A stretch of DNA of 64,000 nucleotides from Planotetraspora sp. A-T 1434 (GTDB lineage Bacteria; Actinomycetota; Actinomycetes; Streptosporangiales; Streptosporangiaceae). The notes under the pieces are model-generated. The model had not been told where the DNA came from, searched no databases, and worked only from the letters and a program-made list of their open reading frames with translations. Below are positions 44,558 through 53,424 of this stretch, piece after piece; position 1 is the stretch's first letter; each line of letters begins with the position of its first letter. The position numbers and the translations under genes are program-made. Where the stretch lies: NCBI RefSeq assembly GCF_025420585.1, contig NZ_JAOEGB010000002.1, forward strand, positions 248,001 to 312,000, read 5' to 3'.

Positions 44558-44946
44558 CGAAAGGCACCTCCCCTGGGCTCCCACGGATCTCAAGAACTGC
44601 CCTCACGCTATCCAGCACCTACGACAAACCCGAGCTTGATCCACTACAAAAGCCCAGGCCAGGAGGGGAGTTAAAAGATCTACCAAACGCTACCCGCCCG
44701 TGGCGCCCGCTCCTGATCACAAACGACGACGGACCAACTAACACTTGGCAGCACAGACCGGTCCTCAGGCTCGGGACGCGACCGTACCGGGGCACGGATC
44801 CCTCAACGCGGGGCGAGCTTCCCGAGCAGATAGCTGTTCGCCCAGGTCGAGGAATCCGGACCCCACGCTGGCCCCGGGCAGCGCAGGAACGCCACCGCCA
44901 CAGCCACCGCCAGCGACTCGCGACGCGCGACTCGCGACTCGCGCGA
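44558..44946. other. Intergenic region between HNH and LysR genes, with LysR-like relic
   Basis: A 389-bp region without an intact gene. The right half holds a decayed copy of a LysR gene end (44820-44935) and ends in short CGCGACTCG repeats at about 44920-44945. The left half (44560-44800) shows nothing recognisable and is somewhat AT-richer. Confidence 0.55.
44820..44935 (-). pseudogene. Remnant of a LysR gene 3' end
   Basis: AGCAGATAGCTGTTCGCCCAGGTCGAGGA at 44825-44853 is nearly the same as ACCAGATAGCTGTCGACCAGGTCGAGGA at 44990-45017 in the adjacent LysR gene, with a one-base frame difference. A similar GCCACCGCC stretch follows in both. The reading frame is broken. It looks like a third, decayed member of the local LysR family. 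Confidence 0.45.
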
Positions 44947-45870
44947 CTACGAAGGGCCATCCGGCGACACCGGTGGGGAAAGTGGCACGACCAGATAGCT
45001 GTCGACCAGGTCGAGGAGTGCCCGGACGGCCGCGCTCGGGCGCCGGGCGGAGGAGGTCGCCACCGCCAGTGGCCAGATGAGGGTCGTATCCGACAGGTAC
45101 ACGATGGATAGGCCCGGTTCGGTCACGACGGCGAACTCGGGGACGACGGCGACGCCAAGCCCCTCCCGGACGAACGCGCAGCAGGTGGTGAGGTCCGGGA
45201 CCTCCAGGGGGATGCGGCGCTCCAAGCCTGCCGCGGCGAAAACGCGGTCCACCATGACACGAGTGCTGTAGCCCGGCGGGAAGTCGACGAAGTTCTCCTG
45301 GGCCAGCCGGGCGAGGGCCACGTTGTGCTCGCCGGCGAGCGGGTGATCGGGGTGCATCACCAGCACCAGCCGCGCGTCGGCGAGCCGGTGCGCGGCGAGG
45401 GCCGAGGGCAAGCGGGCGGGCAGTGCGAGGATCGCGATGTCCAACTCGCCGGAGACCACCGCCTCCGCCAGGCCGCTGGAGCCGGTGGCGGTGAAGCGCA
45501 GCCGTACGGTGACCTCGGGATGCTCGCGGTGGAAGCGCCCGAGCAGCGCGGGGAGGTCCACGATGGGCATGGCGGGCAGCATGCCGATGCTGACGCTTCC
45601 GCTGAGACTGCCACCAGATCCTTGGACCGACTGGCGAACGGCTCGGGCCGCCTCCAGGAGACCACGGGCCTCGGGCAGGAGCACCGCCCCCGCGTCCGAC
45701 AACGCCACCCGCTGCGCGGAGCGCTCGAACAGCGTCACCCCCAGCTCCCGCTCAAGCGACCGGATGGCCGCCGACACCGCCGACTGCACCACATGAAGCC
45801 GGCGGGCCGCCTTGGTGAAGTTCAGCTCCTCCGCGACCGCCACGAAATACTCCAGGTGGCGTAGGTCCAC
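44947..45870 (-). CDS. LysR family transcriptional regulator, copy 1
   Basis: Protein of 307 residues, GTG start at 45870. N-terminal winged HTH: MDLRHLEYFVAVAEELNFTK, then QSAVSAAIRSLERELGVTLFER. The effector domain (about 90-290) has SVSIGMLPAMPIVDLPALL and DLTTCCAFVREGLGVAVVPEF. Residues 1-62 are identical to the second LysR at 46409-47317, while the effector domains have diverged. The two flank a VOC-family gene. LysR proteins usually bind near a divergent target gene; here no divergent neighbour is close, so the target is unclear. Confidence 0.88.
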   Translation of the reverse strand: MDLRHLEYFVAVAEELNFTKAARRLHVVQSAVSAAIRSLERELGVTLFERSAQRVALSDAGAVLLPEARGLLEAARAVRQSVQGSGGSLSGSVSIGMLPAMPIVDLPALLGRFHREHPEVTVRLRFTATGSSGLAEAVVSGELDIAILALPARLPSALAAHRLADARLVLVMHPDHPLAGEHNVALARLAQENFVDFPPGYSTRVMVDRVFAAAGLERRIPLEVPDLTTCCAFVREGLGVAVVPEFAVVTEPGLSIVYLSDTTLIWPLAVATSSARRPSAAVRALLDLVDSYLVVPLSPPVSPDGPS

Positions 45871-46025
45871 AGTCCAATTGTCACCGCCTGCCCCCGACGC
45901 TCTCCAATGTGCATCTGCAACGCCGCGCTCTGCATCACGTCAAGCGTGGCCGACGCCGTGATCCGGATCGCCCCTTAATCCCCCGACACGCCTCTCACAC
46001 ACCAGATCGGGCATACCGGGTGGGG

Positions 46026-46376
46026 TCACCTGCGGGCGCTCAGCACGCAGAACTCGTTGCCTTCCGGGTCGGTGAGGACCACCCACGGCTGGTCGCCTTG
46101 GCCGACGTCGGCCGGGCGCGCCCCCAGGGCGAGGAGCCGATCGACCTCCGCCTGCTGGTCCTCCGGACGGAAGTCGAGATGGAGCCGATTCTTCACTGTC
46201 TTGCCCTTGGGCACGGGCACGAAGATCAGTCCGGGCAGAATATCGGGAGCGATTCGGATCTCGTACTCGTCGTCGGCGTCGTTGACGACCACCCAGCCGA
46301 GCGCCTTGGCCCACCACTCACCCAGCGCCGCCGGATCGGCCGCGTCGACCACCACTTGCTCCCATATCAGGCTCAT
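46026..46376 (-). CDS. VOC superfamily protein (glyoxalase-like)
   Basis: Protein of 116 residues with the beta-alpha-beta-beta-beta repeat of the glyoxalase/bleomycin resistance fold: MSLIWEQVVVDAADPAALGEWWAKALGW, LIFVPVPKGKTVKNRLHLDF and WVVLTDPEGNEFCVLSARR. The HLDF histidine and the late Glu sit at metal-site positions. The reaction is unknown; VOC proteins include dioxygenases, isomerases and drug-binding proteins. It lies between two paralogous LysR genes on the same strand, 33 bp after the end of copy 2, and is probably transcribed with it. Confidence 0.85.
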   Translation of the reverse strand: MSLIWEQVVVDAADPAALGEWWAKALGWVVVNDADDEYEIRIAPDILPGLIFVPVPKGKTVKNRLHLDFRPEDQQAEVDRLLALGARPADVGQGDQPWVVLTDPEGNEFCVLSARR

Positions 46377-46408
46377 GCTCGATCACCCTACCCATTCCTA
46401 CCGATTTA

Positions 46409-47317
46409 CTACTGAAGCGCCCGGGTGACCGGCACGAGCACATAGCCGTCGACGAGATCGAGCAGTGCGCGGACGGCGGCACTCGGCCGCCGGGTGGCCG
46501 AGGTCGCCACGACCAGCGGCCAGATGAGGGTCGTGTCCGCCAGGTTCACCATGGACAGGCCGGGTGCGTCGACGACGGCGAACTCCGGGAGGAATGCGAC
46601 GCCCAGGCCCTGCCGTACGAGCGCGCAGCAGGTGGTGAGGTCGGGGACCTCGAGGGTGATGCGGCGCTCCAATCCCGCCGCGACGAAGGCGCGGTCCACG
46701 ATGGCCCGGTTGCTGTAGCCGGGTGGAAAGTCGATGAAGTCCTCCTCCGCCAGCCGGGCCAGCTCCACGCTTTCCTGCCCGGCCAGCGGATGGTCCGAGC
46801 GCGTCACCGGCACCAGTGGAGGGTCGGCGAGGCGGCGTGCGGCGAGGGTCGCGGGAAGCCGGCTGGACACCGCCAGGATCGCGATATCGAGCTCCCCGGA
46901 GGCAACCCCCTCCACCAGACCGGCGGAGCCGGTGCCGGGGATGCGAAGGCGCACGGTCACCTCGGGATGCTCCGCGTGGAATCGCCCGAGCAGCGCGGGG
47001 ATGTCCACGATCGAGATGGCGGGCAGCATGCCGAGGCTGACGGTCCCGCCCAGTTGGCGGTCGGCCCCCTGGACCAGTTGCCGGGCGGCGGCGGCCGCTT
47101 CCAGGAGGCCACGGGCCTCGGGCAGCAGCGCAGCCCCCGCGTCCGACAACGCCACCCGCTGCGCGGAGCGCTCGAACAGCGTCACCCCCAGCTCCCGCTC
47201 AAGAGACCGGATCGCCGCCGACACCGCCGACTGCACCACATGAAGCCGGCGGGCCGCCTTGGTGAAGTTCAGCTCCTCCGCGACCGCCACGAAATACTCC
47301 AGGTGGCGTAGGTCCAC
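46409..47317 (-). CDS. LysR family transcriptional regulator, copy 2
   Basis: Protein of 302 residues, GTG start at 47317. It is a paralogue of the LysR protein at 44947-45870: the HTH region (1-62) is identical, and the effector domain is similar but clearly diverged (SLGMLPAISIVDIPALLGRF; DLTTCCALVRQGLGVAFLPEF). About 215 bp of the 5' coding DNA is nearly identical between the two, including silent sites. They may recognise the same DNA but respond to different ligands (inference). Confidence 0.88.
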   Translation of the reverse strand: MDLRHLEYFVAVAEELNFTKAARRLHVVQSAVSAAIRSLERELGVTLFERSAQRVALSDAGAALLPEARGLLEAAAAARQLVQGADRQLGGTVSLGMLPAISIVDIPALLGRFHAEHPEVTVRLRIPGTGSAGLVEGVASGELDIAILAVSSRLPATLAARRLADPPLVPVTRSDHPLAGQESVELARLAEEDFIDFPPGYSNRAIVDRAFVAAGLERRITLEVPDLTTCCALVRQGLGVAFLPEFAVVDAPGLSMVNLADTTLIWPLVVATSATRRPSAAVRALLDLVDGYVLVPVTRALQ

Positions 47318-47360
47318 CCCTCAATTCTGACCGCGTGGCCCCACCCTCAGATGCGGGCCC

Positions 47361-48602
47361 TCAGATCGACTCCTTGACCAGCAGCGCCACGCACTCCACG
47401 TGGTGGGTCATCGGATATTGATCAAAAGCCCGCAACCCGGCGAGGCGGTAGCCGTACGGGGCGAACCAGGCGATGTCGCGGGCCATCGTGGCCGGGTCGC
47501 AGGACACGTAGACGATGCGGGGGGCGTCCAGCGTGGCCACACGGTCGACGACGGGGCGGCCCAGCCCCGCTCTGGGCGGGTCGGCGACGACCAGGTCGGC
47601 CCGCTCGATCTCCAGGCGATCGAGCGCCTCCTCGACCCTCCCCCGCTCGACTCTCGCCTGCGGCAGGTCGCGCAGGTTCCACCGCGCGTCCTGTACGGCC
47701 TGCGCTTCGGACTCGATGCCGAGCACGGCCCCGCCGGGGCCCACGGCCTCGGCGAGCCCGGCGGCGAACAGCCCGGCACCGCAGTAGAGGTCGAGCGCCC
47801 ACTCGCCCTCCTCCGGCTGCCCGAAGTCGAGCACCGCGTCGAGCAGGGTGGCCGCCGCGCCCGGATGGACCTGCCAGAACCCGCTGGCGGTCACCCGGAA
47901 GTCCCGGCCGCCGACGCGCTCGACGAGCGACGCCTGGCCGCTGAGCGCCCGGGTCCCGCGCTTGCCCTCGTCGAGCAGGACCGACGCGTCCACGTCCGGT
48001 ACGGCTGCCGCCCGGTGCGGCCGGGGCTCGATGATGACCGCCCTGCCGCCGCCGGACGACGCGACCGCCTCGACGGAGGCGGCGCCACGCCACGTCAGCG
48101 CCTCGACGCCGATCTCCTCAACGGCGGGATGGGCGATCGGGCAGTGGCCGATGTGCTCGATGTCATGGGACCGGTGGCGGCGCAGACCGGCGGAGCCGTC
48201 CCGGTCGGCGGCGAACCGCACCCGGGTCCGCCAGCCGAGGCCGTCCGGAGCGCCCGGCACCTCCTCGACCAGGACCTTCCAGTCGATCCCCGCCAGCCGC
48301 TGGAGCTGCTCGGCGACGACGTCGGCCTTCAGCCGCCGCTGGGCGTCGAGCGAGGCGTGCTGCCAGTCGCAGCCGCCGCACCGGCCGGGGCCACTGAACG
48401 GGCACGGCGGGGTGACCCGGTCCGGTGAGGGCTCCAGGATCTCCACGGCGTCCGCCCGCAGGAAACGCGCGGTCTCCTCGGTGATCTCGGCAAGGACCCG
48501 TTCCCCCGGCAGCGCGTGCCGTACGAACACAACGCGGCCCTCATGCCTGGCCACGCACCAGCCGCCGTTGGCGACGCCTCCCACGGTCAGCTCAATCGGC
48601 AC
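47361..48602 (-). CDS. TrmA/RumA-type RNA uridine methyltransferase
   Basis: SAM-dependent 5-methyluridine methyltransferase family, 413 residues, GTG start at 48602. The N-terminal TRAM-like domain is followed by a 4Fe-4S site: C67, C75 and C78 in PPCPFSGPGRCGGCDW, and C154 in GHCPIAHP. The SAM fold has ALDLYCGAGLFAAGLA. Nucleophile and base regions are VVADPPRAGLG and YVSCDPATMARD. The target RNA (rRNA or tRNA) cannot be told. It follows the KimA-like gene on the same strand; the same pair occurs in Mycobacterium tuberculosis (Rv2689c/Rv2690c). Confidence 0.9.
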   Translation of the reverse strand: MPIELTVGGVANGGWCVARHEGRVVFVRHALPGERVLAEITEETARFLRADAVEILEPSPDRVTPPCPFSGPGRCGGCDWQHASLDAQRRLKADVVAEQLQRLAGIDWKVLVEEVPGAPDGLGWRTRVRFAADRDGSAGLRRHRSHDIEHIGHCPIAHPAVEEIGVEALTWRGAASVEAVASSGGGRAVIIEPRPHRAAAVPDVDASVLLDEGKRGTRALSGQASLVERVGGRDFRVTASGFWQVHPGAAATLLDAVLDFGQPEEGEWALDLYCGAGLFAAGLAEAVGPGGAVLGIESEAQAVQDARWNLRDLPQARVERGRVEEALDRLEIERADLVVADPPRAGLGRPVVDRVATLDAPRIVYVSCDPATMARDIAWFAPYGYRLAGLRAFDQYPMTHHVECVALLVKESI

Positions 48603-48639
48603 GACCGCCCCCTTCCCTTCCGGGCCTTCGCTGGGTCAA

Positions 48640-50685
48640 TCATGCCTTGACCTGGTCATCCTTGGCTGCGGGCTGGTGATAGGAGCGGCGGGCCGCGCCT
48701 GGCGCCACCGGCTCGCGGCGGCCCTTCAGGCGGTCCGAGGAGGCGAGCTGCCACGGCACGCTCGTCACCATGACGCCGGGCTTGAACAGCAGCCGGCCCT
48801 TGAGCCGCAGCGCGCTCTGGTTGTGCAGCAGGTGCTCCCACCAGCGGCCCACGACGTATTCCGGGATGTAGACCGTCACCACGTCGCGCGGCGAGCGGCG
48901 GCGCAGCGACTTCACGTAGTCGAGGATCGGCCCGGTGATCTCGCGGTAGGGCGAGTCGAGGATCTTCAACGGCACCGGGATACCCCGGCGGTCCCATTCC
49001 TCATGCAGCTTGGCCGCCTCGTCGGCGTCCACGCTGACCGTGACCGCCTCAAGGGTCGAGGGCCGGGTCGCCTTGGCGTACGCCAGGGCGCGCAGCGTGG
49101 GCTTGTGGATCTTGGAGACGAGCACGATGGCATGGTTGCGCGCGGGCAGCAGCGACTCGTCGATCTCGCCCTCCTCGGGCGCGGCCAGTTCGTCGGCCAC
49201 CCGGTCGTAGTGGTGCCGGATGCCCTTCATCATCAGGAACAGCACGGGGATGGCGATGCAGACGATGTACGCGCCGTGGGTGAACTTGGTGAGAAGGACG
49301 ACGACGAGGACGAGACCGGTCATGATGCCGCCGAAGCCGTTGATGACGCGGGAGCGCATCATCCGGAAGCGGGCCTTGGGGTCGGTCTCGGTCTTAAGAT
49401 GGCGCGTCCAGTGCAGGACCATGCCGGTCTGGCTCAGTGTGAAGGAGACGAACACGCCGACGATGTAGAGGTTGAGCAGCTTGCTGACATCGGCGTTGAA
49501 CGCCCAGATCAGCAGGCCCGCTCCGGCGGCGAGGATGACGATGCCGTTGCTGAACGCCAGGCGGTCGCCGCGGGTGTGGAGCTGGCGCGGCAGGTACCGG
49601 TCCTGGGCGAGGATCGAGCCGAGCACCGGGAAGCCGTTGAACGCGGTGTTCGCGGCGAGGAACAGGATCAGCGCGGTGACCGCGGCGATCACGACGAACG
49701 GGATGGAGCCGTCTCCGAAGACGGCCGAGGCGACCTGCGCGATGATCGGCTGCTGGTAGTAGCCCGGACCGGCGGGATGGCCGTTGATCAGAATGTCCCT
49801 GGCGACGTTGGCGGGATCGGTGACCTTCACCCCGGACTTCAGGCCGAGGAAGATGATCCCGCTGAACATCGTGACGGCGATGACGCCCATCATGAGCAGC
49901 GTCGTCGCGGCGTTGCGGCTCTTGGGCTTGCGGAAGGCCGGGACGCCGTTGCTGATCGCCTCGACGCCGGTCAGCGCGGCACATCCGGACGAGAACGCGC
50001 GCAGGACGAGGAACGCCAGCGCGAACCCGGCCAGGTCGGTCTTCTCGGTCACGATCGTGTAGTCGGCCGTTGGCGCGCGCAGGGGCTCGCCCAGCACGAG
50101 AAGCCGGAACATGCCCCAAAGGATCATGAGGATCACCGCCGCCATGAAGGCATAGGTGGGGACGGCGAACGCCACGCCGGACTCGCGGATGCCGCGGAGG
50201 TTCATGACGGTGAGCAGGACGACGATCCCGATCGCCACCAGTGGCCGATGCTCGGCGACGAACGGGATGGTGGCGCCCACGTAGTCGGCGCCGTTGGCCA
50301 CCGAGACCGCGACGGTCAGCACGTAGTCGACGAGCAGCGCGCTCGCGACGGTCAGCCCGGCGTTCGGCCCGAGGTTGGTGGTCGCGACCTCGTAGTCGCC
50401 GCCGCCGCTTGGGTAGGCGTGCACGTTCTGCCGGTAGGACGCGACGACGACCAGCATGACGAGGACGACCGCCGCCGCCACCCAGGGGCTGTAGCTGTAG
50501 AAGGTGGCCCCGGCCAACGACAGGATGACCAGGATCTCCTGCGGGGCGTAAGCGACGGACGACAGCGCGTCGCTCGCGAAGACCGGCAGAGCCACCCGTT
50601 TGGGCAGCAACTGGTCGTGGAGCTGCGTGCTGCGGAGAGCACGCCCCACGAGAAGCCGCTTGACAAGATCCGTCACCTTGGACAC
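48640..50685 (-). CDS. APC superfamily potassium transporter, KimA-like
   Basis: Membrane protein of 681 residues with about 12 helices and a C-terminal cytosolic domain of about 180 residues. SDALSSVAYAPQEILVIL at the start of helix 1, then NVHAYPSGGGDYEVATTNLG, SGCAALTGVEAISNGVPAF and a Val/Lys-rich C-terminal domain match KimA-type high-affinity K+/H+ symporters. GTG 50685 is chosen because the family starts here (VSKVTDLVKRLLVGRALRST); the frame continues upstream without similarity. It is divergent from two TrkA-type regulators with 108 bp between them, which supports a potassium role. Confidence 0.82.
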   Translation of the reverse strand: MSKVTDLVKRLLVGRALRSTQLHDQLLPKRVALPVFASDALSSVAYAPQEILVILSLAGATFYSYSPWVAAAVVLVMLVVVASYRQNVHAYPSGGGDYEVATTNLGPNAGLTVASALLVDYVLTVAVSVANGADYVGATIPFVAEHRPLVAIGIVVLLTVMNLRGIRESGVAFAVPTYAFMAAVILMILWGMFRLLVLGEPLRAPTADYTIVTEKTDLAGFALAFLVLRAFSSGCAALTGVEAISNGVPAFRKPKSRNAATTLLMMGVIAVTMFSGIIFLGLKSGVKVTDPANVARDILINGHPAGPGYYQQPIIAQVASAVFGDGSIPFVVIAAVTALILFLAANTAFNGFPVLGSILAQDRYLPRQLHTRGDRLAFSNGIVILAAGAGLLIWAFNADVSKLLNLYIVGVFVSFTLSQTGMVLHWTRHLKTETDPKARFRMMRSRVINGFGGIMTGLVLVVVLLTKFTHGAYIVCIAIPVLFLMMKGIRHHYDRVADELAAPEEGEIDESLLPARNHAIVLVSKIHKPTLRALAYAKATRPSTLEAVTVSVDADEAAKLHEEWDRRGIPVPLKILDSPYREITGPILDYVKSLRRRSPRDVVTVYIPEYVVGRWWEHLLHNQSALRLKGRLLFKPGVMVTSVPWQLASSDRLKGRREPVAPGAARRSYHQPAAKDDQVKA

Positions 50686-50793
50686 GTCTGTTGAGCCTAG
50701 TCCTTCTGCGCCGCGCCCGGCTGACGCGGTCCCGGACCAAGCGCGACATACTGTCTGGAATAGGAGTCCGCCACCAACCCACGGCGGGGAAGC

Positions 50794-51462
50794 ATGCATA
50801 TTGTGATCATGGGATGTGGGCGGGTCGGCTCGACCCTAGCCCATATTTTGGAGGACAACGGACACTCGGTCGCCATCATCGACCGGGATCCGCAGGCGTT
50901 CCGCCGCCTCCGCGCCGGATTCCGCGGACGGCGGGTCACCGGGATCGGTTTCGACCGCGACGTCCTGGAGGAGGCGGGCATCGGATCGGCCGCCGCCTTC
51001 GTCGCCGTCAGCAGCGGAGACAACTCCAACATCATCTCCGCCCGGGTGGCGCGTGAGATGTTCGGCGTCGACAACGTCGTCGCCCGCATCTACGATCCCC
51101 GCCGGGCCGAGGTCTACCAGCGGCTCGGCATCCCCACGGTCGCCACTGTACGGTGGACCGCCGACCAGATCCTGCGCCGGGTGCTTCCCGAGGGCGCCGA
51201 GCCGCTCTGGCGCGACCCGACCGGGACGGTGATCCTGGCGGAGGTGGCCTTCAACCAGGGCTGGATCGGCGTCCGGGCCAAGGCAGTCGAGGAGGCCGCG
51301 GGCGCCCGCCTCGCCTTCGTCAACCGGATGGGCGAGTCCCTGGTGCCCAAGGACGACACCGTGATCCAGGAGGGCGACATCATCCACCTGGTCGCGGCCG
51401 AGAACGACATGGACCGGATCAACAAGGTGCTGTCAAGCCCGCCGTCCGACGAGGAGCACTGA
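50794..51462 (+). CDS. ceoB: TrkA-type potassium uptake regulator CeoB
   Basis: Protein of 222 residues with a TrkA_N (RCK) NAD-binding domain, MHIVIMGCGRVGSTLAHILE with the GxGxxG motif, then FDRDVLEEAGIGSAAAFVAVS, and a TrkA_C domain from about residue 140 (GTVILAEVAF...EGDIIHLVA). It probably gates potassium transport in response to nucleotides. It overlaps the next trkA-type gene by one base (TGATG). The order KimA-like gene, ceoB, ceoC is conserved in mycobacteria (Rv2690c-Rv2692). Confidence 0.88.
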   Translation: MHIVIMGCGRVGSTLAHILEDNGHSVAIIDRDPQAFRRLRAGFRGRRVTGIGFDRDVLEEAGIGSAAAFVAVSSGDNSNIISARVAREMFGVDNVVARIYDPRRAEVYQRLGIPTVATVRWTADQILRRVLPEGAEPLWRDPTGTVILAEVAFNQGWIGVRAKAVEEAAGARLAFVNRMGESLVPKDDTVIQEGDIIHLVAAENDMDRINKVLSSPPSDEEH

Positions 51463-52121
51463 TGCGCGTCACCATCGCCGGCGCGGGCGCCGTCGGCCGT
51501 TCCATCGCCGCCGAGCTCCTGGAGAACGGCCACGAGGTCCTGCTCATCGACATCGACCCTCGGGCCATCAAGATCGACAGCGTTCCGAGGGCCGAGTGGC
51601 TCCTCGCCGACGCCTGCGAGATCTCCTCGCTCGACGAGGCCGGGCTGAACAGCTGCCAGGTCGTGATCGCCGCCACCGGCGACGACAAGGTCAACCTGGT
51701 CGTCTCGCTGCTCGCCAAGACGGAGTACGGCGTGCCGCGCGTGGTCGCGCGGACCAACCACCCCAAGAACGAGTGGCTGTTCAACGAGTCCTGGGGGGTC
51801 GACGTCGCCGTGTCGACGCCGCGCCTGCTGTCGGCACTGGTCGAGGAGGCGGTCAGCGTGGGCGACCTCGTGCGGCTGATGACCTTCCGGCAGGGTCAGG
51901 CCAACTTGGTCGAGCTGACCCTGGCCGAGGACGCCCCCGTGGTCGGCCAGCGGGCCGGGTCGGTCCCCTGGCCGGTGGACGCCGCCCTGGTCGCGATCCT
52001 GCGCGAGGGCCGGGTGCTGGTCCCCTCGGCCGACGACCCGCTGGAGGCCGGTGACGAGCTGCTGTTCGTCGCCAACCAGGAGGTCGAGCACGAGCTGGCC
52101 CACCTGCTCTCCTCGCACTGA
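51462..52121 (+). CDS. ceoC: TrkA-type potassium uptake regulator CeoC
   Basis: Protein of 219 residues with TrkA_N domain (MRVTIAGAGAVGRSIAAELLENGHEV; LADACEISSLDEAGL; VVARTNHPKNEWLF) and TrkA_C domain (NLVELTLAEDAPVVG...AGDELLFVANQ). Second of two coupled RCK proteins, probably forming a heteromeric ring with the first. A strong hairpin terminator follows 10 bp after the stop. Confidence 0.88.
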   Translation: MRVTIAGAGAVGRSIAAELLENGHEVLLIDIDPRAIKIDSVPRAEWLLADACEISSLDEAGLNSCQVVIAATGDDKVNLVVSLLAKTEYGVPRVVARTNHPKNEWLFNESWGVDVAVSTPRLLSALVEEAVSVGDLVRLMTFRQGQANLVELTLAEDAPVVGQRAGSVPWPVDAALVAILREGRVLVPSADDPLEAGDELLFVANQEVEHELAHLLSSH

Positions 52122-52130
52122 CGCTTCACG

Positions 52131-52168
52131 CCGGTACGGCTGCCGCCCGCGGGCGGCAGCCGTACCGG
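52131..52168. terminator. Strong hairpin between ceoC and DUF3159 gene
   Basis: CCGGTACGGCTGCCGCCC (52131-52148) pairs with GGGCGGCAGCCGTACCGG (52151-52168): 18 perfect base pairs and a 2-base centre. It lies between convergent genes and would work in both directions. No T run. Confidence 0.75.
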
Positions 52169-52191
52169 GAAGATTCAGGCGGGCTGAAGTT

Positions 52192-52854
52192 TCAGGCGGC
52201 GGGCTGGAGCGGCGTCCGGCCGCGGGCGAGGACCCAGACCATCGCGGCCAGGCCGGCCACCTGGAGCGGCCAGCCGAGGGCGATCTTCGCGATTCCGAGC
52301 GCGGTCACCTGTCCCGCCCAGTAGAACGGCAGCTGCACCACCACGCGGATCAGGCAGGGCAGCATCAGCAGCCACGTCAGCCGCGAGCAGAGCCGGACCA
52401 GGGCGGAGTCGCTGTGCCAGGCCGTCGGATCGCCGGTCACCGAGCCGATGAGGAAGCCCACGATCGGCCAGCGGACGATGATCGACAGCAGCATCCCGGC
52501 GGCGTAGGCGCCGTTATAGAGGATGCCCGGCAGGAAGACGTCCTTCGCCTCACCGCTGCGTGAGGCGAAGAAGGCCCCGATGCCGATGCCGACAAGGCTG
52601 TTCAGCACGAACTGCGGCGTGGACCGCTGCGCGAGCCGTACGAGCAGAAGGGCCACCGCCGCGGCGATGCTGACGATCAGCGAGGGCTTGAGCTCGCTGG
52701 TCGCGACCCACATCCCGGTGAAGACGATCGTGGGAACCGCCGCCTCGACGATTCCCCGTTTGCCGCCCAGCGCCTTGGACAGCTGGGCACGAACGGCCGC
52801 CTCCACAGTTACGTGCGCCGCCGCGGGCGCGGCCGTCATGTCCGCTGTGCTCAT
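52192..52854 (-). CDS. DUF3159 membrane protein
   Basis: Membrane protein of 220 residues with about six hydrophobic helices; matches DUF3159 (ALGGKRGIVEAAVPTIVFTG; NSLVGIGIGAFFASRSGEAKDVFLPGILYNG; RWPIVGFLIGSVTGDPTAWH). ATG 52854 has AGGAGA 4 bp upstream. Conserved next to the OB-fold and DUF3710 genes in actinobacteria (Rv2693c in M. tuberculosis). Function unknown. Confidence 0.87.
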   Translation of the reverse strand: MSTADMTAAPAAAHVTVEAAVRAQLSKALGGKRGIVEAAVPTIVFTGMWVATSELKPSLIVSIAAAVALLLVRLAQRSTPQFVLNSLVGIGIGAFFASRSGEAKDVFLPGILYNGAYAAGMLLSIIVRWPIVGFLIGSVTGDPTAWHSDSALVRLCSRLTWLLMLPCLIRVVVQLPFYWAGQVTALGIAKIALGWPLQVAGLAAMVWVLARGRTPLQPAA

Positions 52855-52870
52855 TCGGTCTCCTGGGAGA

Positions 52871-53263
52871 TCAAGGGCCACCCGCCGGGCGAAGCTCGTA
52901 GCGGGGATTGAACATGACCTTACGGCCGTCCTGGAAGCTCACCAAGCCTTCTGCCCGCACGACACGGCCGGGCTCGATGCCGACGATCTTCCGGCGGCCC
53001 AGCCAGACCAGGTCGATCACGTCGGACCCGTCGTACAGCTCGGCTTCGAGCGCGGGCGCGCCGCCACGGGGCCGCAGCGTCACGGTCCGCAGCGTGCCGG
53101 CCACGCAGAACCGCTGCCGCTCCCCGCACGAGGCGATGGGAGTGGCGCCCTGGCGTCCGAGATCCTCGCGGAGCTCGGCGGCCTCCAGCTCGGCCTGGCT
53201 TGTGGTCAGCCGCTGAAAAAAGCCCCGCAGTCCGCCCCGTTTGGCAGGCTCCGGCGTGCTCAT
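52871..53263 (-). CDS. OB-fold nucleic acid-binding domain protein
   Basis: Protein of 130 residues with OB-fold strands: RQRFCVAGTLRTVTLRPRGG, PALEAELYDGSDVIDLVWLG, RKIVGIEPGRVVRAEGLVSF and RKVMFNPRYELR. The ATG at 53263 (MSTPEPAKRGGL) fits family starts; a GTG at 53290 would add 9 residues. The counterpart in M. tuberculosis is Rv2694c, next to the same neighbours. It may bind single-stranded nucleic acid; role unknown. Confidence 0.82.
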   Translation of the reverse strand: MSTPEPAKRGGLRGFFQRLTTSQAELEAAELREDLGRQGATPIASCGERQRFCVAGTLRTVTLRPRGGAPALEAELYDGSDVIDLVWLGRRKIVGIEPGRVVRAEGLVSFQDGRKVMFNPRYELRPAGGP

Positions 53264-53424
53264 CGGTCGGTCACCAGCTTCCTCGCTCACAGTCCCGAGG
53301 ATCCCTCGGCATGACTTCCCAAGGGTAGAGGACCGTCTGTCCGCAGCCTACTTGAGCGCACGCCATGCCTGAAGGACGCAAATGGGCAGGGCTTGCACCG
53401 GAGGTCGTCAACAGCACTCTTCCG

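Noticed and set aside
50686-50793. Cyclic di-AMP (ydaO-type) riboswitch before the KimA-like gene
   Set aside because: The 108-bp divergent gap is too short for the riboswitch plus two promoters, and no matching core was recognised.
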